64,000 nucleotides of DNA, taken from the NCBI RefSeq assembly GCF_013409345.1, contig NZ_JACCBB010000001.1, positions 62,001-126,000 on the forward strand, given 5' to 3'. This DNA is from Kineococcus aurantiacus. GTDB lineage: Bacteria > Actinomycetota > Actinomycetes > Actinomycetales > Kineococcaceae. Below the pieces are notes generated by a model. It worked only from the letters and a program-made list of their open reading frames with translations. It had not been told where the DNA came from and ran no database searches. The translations under genes were made by a program, and so were the position numbers. Numbering within the stretch: position 1 is the first letter of the stretch; every line of letters begins with the position of its first letter. This document shows positions 33,200 to 40,242 of this stretch, one piece after another.

Positions 33200-34302
33200 C
33201 GGAGGGGCAGTTCGTGGATGCGGACGCCCTGCACGACGCGGTTGACCGTCCCGTCCGGGAACGGGTCGTCCGGGTCGCAGCCCTGCCGCACCGAGGCACC
33301 GAGGGCCAGGAGCTGGGAGAACGTGGCCATGGCCACGGCCCGCAGCCCGTCGCCGAGGCCGTCGAGCCCGGGCAGGGCGAAGTCCTCGACCCCGAGGTGG
33401 ACGACGCGGCCGGGGTGGTCGGCGCGCAGCTCGGCGACGATGTCGGCGTCGTACCGCGCGGTGTAGGGGTCGGCCGACCCGTGGACGACGACGAGGGTCC
33501 GGTCGTCGACGATCGACTTCGGCCCGTGCCGGAAACCCAGCGGGGTGTCGTGGAACGCAGCGACCCGGCCCGCGGTCAGCTCCAGCAGCTTCAGCGCGGA
33601 CTCCTGGGCCAGGCCCTTCAACGGCCCGCTGCCCAGGTGGACGACGCGGTGCGGCCCGGCGTCCAGGAGGGCCTCGACCTCACCGGCGCGGTCGATGAGC
33701 GCGGTGGAGGCCGCCGCGAGCGCGTCGACGGCGTCGGCACCGCTCGGGTCGAACGCGAGCAGCGCCGCCAGCAGCATCGTGGAGAAGCTCGACGTCATCG
33801 CGAACCCCCGGTCGTGCGTCTGCTCGGGCAGCTGCAGCACGAAGGAGCCCTCCGTCGCCGCGTGCTCGCGGGCCAGCTGCCCCTGCGGGTTGCACGTGAT
33901 GACGAGGTGGTGCGCCTGCGGAGCCAGGCGGTCGACGAGCCGTGTCGCCGCGAGGCTCTCGGGGCTGTTGCCCGAGCGCGCGAAGGAGACCAGCAGCACG
34001 GGCAGCGGCTCGGCCAGCGCGCCGTGCGGGTCGGCCACGAGGTCGGTGGTGGCGACCGCGTCGAGGCGCCGGGCCAGCACGGGGCGCAGCGCCTGGCTCG
34101 CGATGTCGCCGGTGAACGCCGACGTCCCGGCGCCGGTGAAGACGATGCGCAGGTCCTCGCGGGCCAGGAGGGGTGCGAGGAACGCGGCGAGCTCGTCACC
34201 CCGGTGGGTCAGCAGGTCGCGCAGCTCGCGCCAGGCCGCGGGTTGCTGGCGGATCTCGGCGTGGGTGGCGCTGAGGGGCGTGTCGGTCACGGGGGTGCTC
34301 AC
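33196..34302 (-). CDS. agaS: SIS-domain sugar isomerase/deaminase (AgaS-like)
   Basis: Protein of 368 residues with two SIS domains. First: RIVFTGAGTSAFTGDIASQAL, LVSFARSGNSPES and LVITCNPQGQLA; second: VVHLGSGPLKGLAQESALKL followed by LELTAGRVAAFHDTPLGFRHGPKSIVDDRT. The GFRHGPKS segment is characteristic of AgaS, the galactosamine-6-phosphate deaminase/isomerase giving tagatose 6-phosphate and ammonia; glucosamine-type activity is the alternative. GTG 34302 has AGGAG upstream and overlaps the pseudogene stop. The symbol is by family resemblance. Confidence 0.87.
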   Translation of the reverse strand: MSTPVTDTPLSATHAEIRQQPAAWRELRDLLTHRGDELAAFLAPLLAREDLRIVFTGAGTSAFTGDIASQALRPVLARRLDAVATTDLVADPHGALAEPLPVLLVSFARSGNSPESLAATRLVDRLAPQAHHLVITCNPQGQLAREHAATEGSFVLQLPEQTHDRGFAMTSSFSTMLLAALLAFDPSGADAVDALAAASTALIDRAGEVEALLDAGPHRVVHLGSGPLKGLAQESALKLLELTAGRVAAFHDTPLGFRHGPKSIVDDRTLVVVHGSADPYTARYDADIVAELRADHPGRVVHLGVEDFALPGLDGLGDGLRAVAMATFSQLLALGASVRQGCDPDDPFPDGTVNRVVQGVRIHELPLR

Positions 34303-35257
34303 GGGGTTCTCCTGCGGTCGGTGCTCGGTGGGTTCGCGGCGGCTCGGTCCTCCAGGCCGGCGGAGGCCGTCGGGGGACGGGCACCGGGGACTCCTCGGTC
34401 GTGGTCGGGTCGGAGCGCGTTCGGGGGCAGTGTCTCGCGCAGCGGCTCCGGCAGCAGGTCGCCGTGGGCGACCACGAGGTCGTTGCCCACGGCCCGGATC
34501 TGCTCGGGGGTCAGCGTCGAGCTCGCGTCGGGGTCGACGAGCACGGCCTGCCGCAGCAGCCGCGGTTCGCCCGTGCGCGCGGCCTCGACCGTGAGCTCGG
34601 CGACCGAGACGTGCGGGCGGTCGACGGCGGCCGCCTGGACCGGCAGCGACCCCCTCGGGACGGGCTCGACACCGCGCGCCCCGACGGCGGGGGGCACCTC
34701 GACGACGCACCCGGTCGGCAGGTCGTCGATGAGCCCGTGGCTAACGGTTTCGGCGTGGATCTCGCGCTCGGTCCGGTCACGAGGGAGTGGACGACCTGCG
34801 GGGCGTGCTCCGTCGCCCCCTCCTCCAGCGTCAGCGGCTCACCGGCGGCGAGCGCCCCCTCGGCCGCGTGGAACTCCTCGACGTTCTCCGGCGAGATCCG
34901 CAGGTGCTCCGACGGTTCGAGGCGGCGGAGCACCTCGACGCGGACGCGGCGTTCGAGCCTGGGGGCGCGCGCGGTGCGCTCGCGCAGCAGGGGGTGCAGG
35001 TCGCGTCCCTCGTGGGTCCACTCCAGCAGCCACGCCTGGTGGTTGACGCCGGCGGCGCGGAACCGGGTGTCCTCGACGTCGAGGCCGTTGAGCCCGGCGA
35101 GGTCGTGGGCGGTGCCCTCGGCGACGGCGAGCCGCCGCTCGTCGACGTCGAAGAGGGCGAGGTCCAGCGGTCCGAGGTCGTCGAAGCCGAGGGGGTCGGC
35201 GGCGAGCCGCCGGGTGGGGACGACGCTGCCGGCCCCGACGGAGGTGACGCGGGTCAT
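34299..35257 (-). pseudogene. Decayed GH4 glycosidase (alpha-galactosidase/6-phospho-glucosidase family)
   Basis: Remnant of an NAD/metal-dependent family 4 glycoside hydrolase. The start RVTSVGAGSVVPTRRLAADP and ALFDVDERRL match the GH4 N-terminus, but the frame then jumps to TRFRAAGVNHQAWLLEW, missing roughly 130 residues including most of the NAD domain and the metal-binding Cys region; a second gap removes residues after PSEHL. Near 34772-34776 the frame breaks: HSLVTG continues one base out of register as EREIHAETVSHGLIDDLPTG and CVVEVP, a GH4 C-terminus, consistent with a 1-nt deletion. The stop still overlaps the SIS start (GTGA), so it was once a coupled working gene. Confidence 0.82.
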
Positions 35258-35297
35258 GGGCCGATGGTGGGCGAAGGTGAGCGACGGCTGCAATGAT

Positions 35298-35314
35298 CTG
35301 AGCGAAGCGCTCAG
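35298..35314. promoter_or_regulatory. CTGAGCG-AAG-CGCTCAG operator candidate
   Basis: Perfect 7-bp inverted repeat with 3-nt spacer midway between the divergent GH4 pseudogene (35257) and DeoR gene (35335), flanked by two TGATC elements. Similar TGAGCG and CTGATC words occur at 20398-20438 upstream of the other DeoR gene. Confidence 0.55.
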
Positions 35315-35334
35315 GATTACTGATCGGATGCCGC

Positions 35335-36165
35335 GTGACGACGCCACCACTCCCCCACGCCGGTTCGGGCAAGCGCTCGCGCCGGTTGGTCGCGGTCCTG
35401 CGCCTGCTCGGCGAGCAGGAGACGGTCGGCCTGCACCGGTTCGTCGACGAGCTCGGCGTCTCGGTCGCCACCGTCCGCCGCGACCTGGCCGACCTGGAGG
35501 CGCAGGGGCTGCTGACCCGGACCCACGGCGGGGCCCGCACCGCCGCCTCGGCCGTCGAGGTCCCCGTCCGGTTGCGGGCCGGCACGTCCCACCACCTCAA
35601 GCAGCTCATCGCCCGCCGGGCCGCGACGTTCCTGCCCGAGGGCCCGTACGCGGTCGCGATCGGCGGCGGGACGACGGCGGCGGAGGTGGCCCGCGCGCTG
35701 CGGTTCCGTCCCGACCTGACGATCGTGACGAACTCGCTGACCACGGCCGGTGAGATCGGTTCCCGGCCGAACCTGCGCGTCCTCATGACCGGCGGGGTCG
35801 TGCGGCCGCACTCCTTCGAGCTCGTCGGGGTGCTGGCCGAGAACACGTTCACGGCGCTCAACGTCGGGACGGCGTTCCTGGGCGCCGACGGGCTCAGCGC
35901 CGCCGGGGGCGTCACGACGCACGACGAGACCGAGGCGCGGACGAACGCGGCGATGATCCGCAGCGCGCAGCGCACCGTCGTGGTCGCCGACTCCTCCAAG
36001 GTCGGTCGGGTGACGCTGGCCCGCGTGGCGGCGCTGGACGGGATCGACGACGTCGTCACCGACGAGCACGCCGACGAGGCGGAGCTGGAGCGGCTGCGGG
36101 CGGCGGGGCCGCGGGTCCACGTCGTCGGCGACCGGGACCGGGTGGGGGTGCCCCCGGCGGAGTGA
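35335..36165 (+). CDS. DeoR/GlpR-family transcriptional repressor
   Basis: Repressor of 276 residues paralogous to 20520-21305. HTH: RRLVAVLRLLGEQETVGLHR, then LGVSVATVRRDLADLEAQGLLTRTHGGA; sensor domain: VAIGGGTTAAEVARAL, TIVTNSLTTAGEI, MTGGVVRPHSFELVGVL, FLGADGLSAAGG and VADSSKVGRVTLARV. The recognition helix differs little from the paralogue, so the two may share DNA sites. GTG 35335 is the only in-frame start near the conserved region; no clear ribosome-binding site. It is divergent from the kinase/SIS/GH4 operon, its likely target. Confidence 0.93.
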   Translation: MTTPPLPHAGSGKRSRRLVAVLRLLGEQETVGLHRFVDELGVSVATVRRDLADLEAQGLLTRTHGGARTAASAVEVPVRLRAGTSHHLKQLIARRAATFLPEGPYAVAIGGGTTAAEVARALRFRPDLTIVTNSLTTAGEIGSRPNLRVLMTGGVVRPHSFELVGVLAENTFTALNVGTAFLGADGLSAAGGVTTHDETEARTNAAMIRSAQRTVVVADSSKVGRVTLARVAALDGIDDVVTDEHADEAELERLRAAGPRVHVVGDRDRVGVPPAE

Positions 36166-36204
36166 GACGGTCCGGACCCCGGGGGCCCGGGAGATGTCGA
36201 GGGG

Positions 36205-37020
36205 TCAGGGGGTCCCGGAGCCGAACGCCGCCTCCGAGACCGACCGCCACGCGTCCCACGTCCGCAACCGGTCGGCGTACACCGCCTCGATCTGCGGCAG
36301 CGTGTTCCCCAGGACCAGGCGCCGCGGGGGTTCGGCGGCGTCGACGAGCTGCAGGACCGCCGCCGAGGTGGCGGCCGGGTCGCCCACGGCGAAGTCCGGG
36401 GACAGGTCCGCCCGCACCACGTCGTAGGCCGGTGCGGGGTCGCTGCGCCGGGAACCGCGGGACAGCCAGTCGGTGGCGTACGGCCCCGGTTCGAGGCAGG
36501 TGACGTGCACGCCGAAGGGGGCGACCTCCTGGGCCAGGGACTCGGACAGACCCTCCAGGGCCCACTTCGAGGCGTGGTACGCGCCGATGCCGGGGTAGGC
36601 GCGGACACCGCCCTCGCTGGTCACCTGCACCAGGTGACCGCTGCGCTGGGCGCGCAGCACCGGCAGCACCGCCTGGGTCACCCAGACCGCGCCGAAGAAG
36701 TTGGTCTCCAGCTGCCGGCGCAGTTCCTGCTCGCCGAGTTCCTCCACCATCCCGAAGTGCCCGTACCCGGCGTTGTTCACGACGACGTCGAGACGGCCGA
36801 ACCGCCGCACCCCGTGCTCCACGGCGGCGAACACCGCGTCGCGGTCGGTGACGTCCAGCGCGAGGGGCAGCACGGCCTCCCCGTGGCGCTGCACGAGGTC
36901 GTCCAGCGTCTCGGGGCGCCGCGCGGTGGCGACCACGCGGTCACCGCGCTCCAGCGCCGCCGTGGCCCACAACCGGCCGAAACCGCTGGAACTGCCGGTG
37001 GTGAACCAGACCTTGGACAC
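36205..37020 (-). CDS. SDR-family oxidoreductase
   Basis: Short-chain dehydrogenase of 271 residues: VSKVWFTTGSSSGFGRLWAT (TGxxxGxG), VVATARRPETLDDL (NADP-preferring Arg), VVVNNAGYGHFG, VTSEGGVRAYPGIGAYHASKW (Ser-Tyr-Lys) and CLEPGPYATDW. It is of the type often annotated as retinol-dehydrogenase-like or oxidoreductase next to LysR genes. GTG 37020 matches the common MSKVWF start; GGGAGG lies very close, and GTG 37032 is an alternative. Divergent from the LysR gene at 37165, which probably controls it. Confidence 0.92.
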   Translation of the reverse strand: MSKVWFTTGSSSGFGRLWATAALERGDRVVATARRPETLDDLVQRHGEAVLPLALDVTDRDAVFAAVEHGVRRFGRLDVVVNNAGYGHFGMVEELGEQELRRQLETNFFGAVWVTQAVLPVLRAQRSGHLVQVTSEGGVRAYPGIGAYHASKWALEGLSESLAQEVAPFGVHVTCLEPGPYATDWLSRGSRRSDPAPAYDVVRADLSPDFAVGDPAATSAAVLQLVDAAEPPRRLVLGNTLPQIEAVYADRLRTWDAWRSVSEAAFGSGTP

Positions 37021-37164
37021 GACGCCTCCCACCGGAACCGGGTCGCACCGGCGACGGGTGCCGCGGTGGGGTTCCGGTGTCGATCGTGCCGCGCCGACCG
37101 CCTTTCCGGGAGCGACAGTCGTTCATGTCCGTCATTCCACCGCGGCATGCCGGAGGATGGGGCG

Positions 37165-38085
37165 GTGCAGACGCTGGACGTCCACCCCTCCCTGCTGCGC
37201 GCGCTGCTGGCCGTGCTGGAGACCGGCACGGTGACCGGGGCCTCCGAGCGGCTCGGCTTCACCCAGTCGGCCGTCTCGAAGCAGATCGCCGCCCTGGAGG
37301 ACGCCACCGGGGTGCAGCTGTTCCACCGCGGCTCGCGCGGCGCCGCACCCACCGCCGCCGCGCACCGGCTCGCGGCGCGCGCGGTCGTCGTCCTGGACCA
37401 GCTGGACACGGCCTCCCGCGAACTGCGGGACGCCGCCGCCCCGGTGTCCGGTCGTGTCGCCCTCGGGGGTTTCACCACCGCGGCGATGGTCCTGGGCCCC
37501 CGGACCCTCGCCCGCGTCGCCCTCGACCACCCCGCCGTGGCCGTCGACTTCCAGATCGCCTCGACACCCGTGCAGCTCCGCCGGCTGCGCGCCGGGCGCC
37601 TGGACCTGGCGCTGCTCGCCGGCGGCGAGGGGCTGCCGGACTGGGACCTGACCGGCCTCGACCTCGAACCGCTGCCGGGCGGGGAACTGCTCGTCGCCCT
37701 CAGCCGTCGCCACCACCTGGCCGGGCAGGGCAGGGTGCCGGTCTCCGCGCTGGCCGGGGAGGGGTGGGTCGTCGGCCACGGGGCCCGCGGTGAACCCCAG
37801 TTCGGGGCCTGGCCGACCCTGCCCGCACCCCGCGTCGTCGCCGAGGTCGCCGACTGGGGGGCCCGGCTCGGGTTCGTCGCCGCCGGGCTGGGCCTGACGA
37901 CCCTGCCCAGCCTGGCGGCGGACGTGCTGCCCGCCGACGTCACGGCCGTCCGGGTCGACGACCCCGCCGGGCACCACCGCTCGACGAGCCTGGCGCGCGC
38001 CGGCACCCTCGGCGGTGCCGCCGCCGCCGTGCGGGCGGCCGTGATCGCCGAGGCCGAGGCCATCGCGGAACGGTGGCGCACCTGA
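37165..38085 (+). CDS. LysR-family transcriptional regulator
   Basis: LysR regulator of 306 residues. N-terminal HTH: LLRALLAVLETGTVTGASER, then LGFTQSAVSKQIAALEDATGVQLFHRGSRG (~8-57); C-terminal substrate-binding fold from VSGRVALGGFTTAAM with LRRLRAGRLDLALLAG. GTG 37165 is chosen for the GGAGG 8 nt upstream (37152-37156); ATG 37147 is an alternative six codons earlier. Divergent from the SDR gene at 36205-37020, the usual arrangement for LysR and its target. Confidence 0.92.
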   Translation: MQTLDVHPSLLRALLAVLETGTVTGASERLGFTQSAVSKQIAALEDATGVQLFHRGSRGAAPTAAAHRLAARAVVVLDQLDTASRELRDAAAPVSGRVALGGFTTAAMVLGPRTLARVALDHPAVAVDFQIASTPVQLRRLRAGRLDLALLAGGEGLPDWDLTGLDLEPLPGGELLVALSRRHHLAGQGRVPVSALAGEGWVVGHGARGEPQFGAWPTLPAPRVVAEVADWGARLGFVAAGLGLTTLPSLAADVLPADVTAVRVDDPAGHHRSTSLARAGTLGGAAAAVRAAVIAEAEAIAERWRT

Positions 38086-38183
38086 TCCCCGGTGACCTCG
38101 GGGGCCCCCGGGGATCCCGTGGGCGGGTCCGGCACCCGCACCGGCTCGCGCGTCCTCACTCGTTCGCCGCCTCCAGGCGGCCG

Positions 38184-38189
38184 TACCCT
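38184..38189 (+). promoter_or_regulatory. -10 box of a probable leaderless promoter
   Basis: TACCCT ends 6 nt before ATG 38196 with no Shine-Dalgarno sequence; same geometry as at 10772-10777. Confidence 0.4.
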
Positions 38190-38195
38190 GCACCG

Positions 38196-39437
38196 ATGCC
38201 GTGGGAGCGGTCATCGGCCGCGGACGACGAGCGAGCCCACGGAGGTGGCGTGCCAGGGGGTGCCCCGCGCGGTGCAGCAGGCGCTGGCCCGGGCCGAGTC
38301 CTGCCCGCGGGCCGCGGCCGGGCACCGGCGGGGTCGTCGAGGCGTCCCCGCGTCACGGGTGCGGGCCTGGCCGCCGCCGCGGCCGGGATCGGCGCGCTGG
38401 CCGGGCTGGTGTGGTGGGTGCTGCCCGACGAGGCCGTGCTCTCCCCCTGGTGGACCCAGGTGTTCGGCTGGCCGGCAGCCCTGCTGCTGCGCTGCGACCC
38501 GGTGCAGCGCTGGATCGGCGGGGGCCGGCTGGACAACCGCGTCTGGGTGCGGGTCCTGCTGGCCTCGGGGGTGTTCGGCCTCACCGTCGCCTGGACCGGG
38601 GTGTCGTTCCTGTTCCCCGTCTTCACGGCCCTGGTCGCCAGCGTGCACCTGCAGTGGAGCGGAGCACGGGCCTGGCGCCCCTGCGCGGTGGTGACGGTGC
38701 TGCTAAGCACGACCCTGCAGGTCCTCGTGCAGGCCGGGTGGCTGCCCACTCCCCTGCCCCCGGCCCTGGACCTGGTGGCCTTCGTCATCACCCTGCTGCT
38801 GTCGCTGCTGCTCATCGGCAACGTCGCGGTCCTGGCCGCCCAGCGCGAGGCCGAGAACGCCGCGGCCGACCGCGAACGGCGCGCCCGCCACGACGCGCTG
38901 CTGCACGCGGCCACCCACGACCCCCTCACGGGGCAGCTGAACCGCGCCGGGCTGCACGAGCACTTCACCCGCCACGTCGCCGGCGCCGGGGACCACGCCC
39001 CCGCGGACGCCGCAGGGGACGCGGTCGGGCCCGTCGCGGTGCTCTACCTGGACCTGGACGGGTTCAAACCCGTCAACGACCGGTACGGCCACGCCGCCGG
39101 CGACCGGCTGCTGCAACTGGCCGCGCAGCGCCTGGCCGCGCTGCTGCGCCCGGGGGACGGCCTGGCGCGGCTGGGGGGTGACGAGTTCGTCGTCGTGCTG
39201 GCCACCGCCGACCCGACCGCCGTGCAGGAGGTGGCCGCCCGCGCCGAGGCCGCGCTGAACTCCCCCTTCGACCTCGACGGTGTCGTGGTCCGCGTCTCGG
39301 CCAGCACCGGGACCGCCCGCAGCACCGGCCCGGTCACCCTCGACGACCTGCTGCGCCGCGCCGACACCGCGATGTACGCCGCCAAGGCCTCCCGCCGCGG
39401 GGACGGGCGCGGCCGGGCCGAGGTGCCCGCGAGCTGA
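38196..39437 (+). CDS. Membrane-bound GGDEF diguanylate cyclase
   Basis: Cyclic-di-GMP synthase of about 413 residues. After a polar, Gly-rich N-terminal part come five or six membrane segments (AGLAAAAAGIGALAGLVWWV to LVAFVITLLLSLLLIGNVAV), then a short coiled stretch and a GGDEF domain beginning DPLTGQLNRAGL. Substrate motif LYLDLDGFKPVND, active site RLGGDEFVVVL (GGDEF ~327-331) and an inhibitory I-site RPGD five residues earlier are intact, so it should be active and product-inhibited. No EAL domain. ATG 38196 fits a leaderless mRNA; GTG 38249 behind GGAGG is an alternative start. The input signal is unknown. Confidence 0.9.
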   Translation: MPWERSSAADDERAHGGGVPGGAPRGAAGAGPGRVLPAGRGRAPAGSSRRPRVTGAGLAAAAAGIGALAGLVWWVLPDEAVLSPWWTQVFGWPAALLLRCDPVQRWIGGGRLDNRVWVRVLLASGVFGLTVAWTGVSFLFPVFTALVASVHLQWSGARAWRPCAVVTVLLSTTLQVLVQAGWLPTPLPPALDLVAFVITLLLSLLLIGNVAVLAAQREAENAAADRERRARHDALLHAATHDPLTGQLNRAGLHEHFTRHVAGAGDHAPADAAGDAVGPVAVLYLDLDGFKPVNDRYGHAAGDRLLQLAAQRLAALLRPGDGLARLGGDEFVVVLATADPTAVQEVAARAEAALNSPFDLDGVVVRVSASTGTARSTGPVTLDDLLRRADTAMYAAKASRRGDGRGRAEVPAS

Positions 39438-39521
39438 ACCACGAGGTCGGCGGTGGACAGCGGTCCGGAGGAACGGGCTACAGATCCTCCCAGTCGATGT
39501 TCGTGCGCCGCTGTCCCGTCG

Positions 39522-40001
39522 TCAGCCACTGCCGGACCGCTTCCGTGCGGCGGCGGCTGGCAACATCTCAGCCGGCCGGGTCCAGCTCCAGTCCTCCTCG
39601 ATGCGTACGTCAGCTCGGTGTCGTCGGTGTCCTGCGCGCTCGCTATGAGCGGCCGCGTTGTGCCCGCTGGTCTCGTAGTTGTGTTGCACCGGCACCCGCT
39701 CGCTGCCCACCCCCACGTTCATCGTCGGGGTGTCGAACCACTCCTCCCGCGTGTACTGGCCTCCCACCGCCCGAGACACCGACACCTCCCACATCTCCTC
39801 CTCGTCCTCCTCGTCCTCGTGCGCTGCGTCCGGTCCTGAGGCGTGGTTGAGCGAGGGAAGTGCAGGCGGCGCGACCACAGCCCGGTACTGCCGGTCCAGC
39901 GCTTCGTCGACGGCGTCCATGCTGGTCACACTGCGCACGATGAAACTGTGCGGGCGCACCAGCTCATAGGGATGCTCCTGCGAGGGTGGGAGGACGATCA
40001 T
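39522..40001 (-). CDS. Hypothetical protein with acidic linker
   Basis: Open frame of 159 residues with no recognised family. The first 50 residues (YELVRPHSFIVRSVTSMDAV, DEALDRQYRAVVAPP) look like a folded segment; an acidic DEEDEEE run follows, then EEWFDTPTMNVG. Base composition is visibly less GC-rich than in neighbouring genes, as is the following gene, hinting at shared foreign origin. ATG 40001 has only a weak AGAAAG upstream. It could be a small type-specific gene of an acquired segment or a chance frame. Confidence 0.45.
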   Translation of the reverse strand: MIVLPPSQEHPYELVRPHSFIVRSVTSMDAVDEALDRQYRAVVAPPALPSLNHASGPDAAHEDEEDEEEMWEVSVSRAVGGQYTREEWFDTPTMNVGVGSERVPVQHNYETSGHNAAAHSERAGHRRHRADVRIEEDWSWTRPAEMLPAAAARKRSGSG

Positions 40002-40242
40002 CGGCTTTCTCCGACGACACGGGCCTATCCGCCGGGACCGTGCAGGGTCGGCCCCGAGTCGACGGCGCGCTCTCTAGTAGCGGGGCCTGGCGGCGACCAC
40101 CTCGGCGCCGTGGCACGACAGGAGATCGAGGCACGAGATGACCCCGCGCATCCCGCCGGTTCACCGAAGCACCAGGGCCTGAAGCCCCTCGGACATGACG
40201 GCGCAGCCGTCTCGGTCACGTCCAGTTCGACGGCGCGACCGG

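Noticed and set aside
28788-33299. A 1,503-codon open frame on the minus strand
   Set aside because: The real permease begins at GTG 30407 with a good ribosome-binding site; upstream sequence is the wrong frame of the ALDH and kinase genes.
40002-40242. Small genes between the hypothetical protein and the surface-protein gene
   Set aside because: Open frames here lack ribosome-binding sites and recognisable sequence; no support on either strand.
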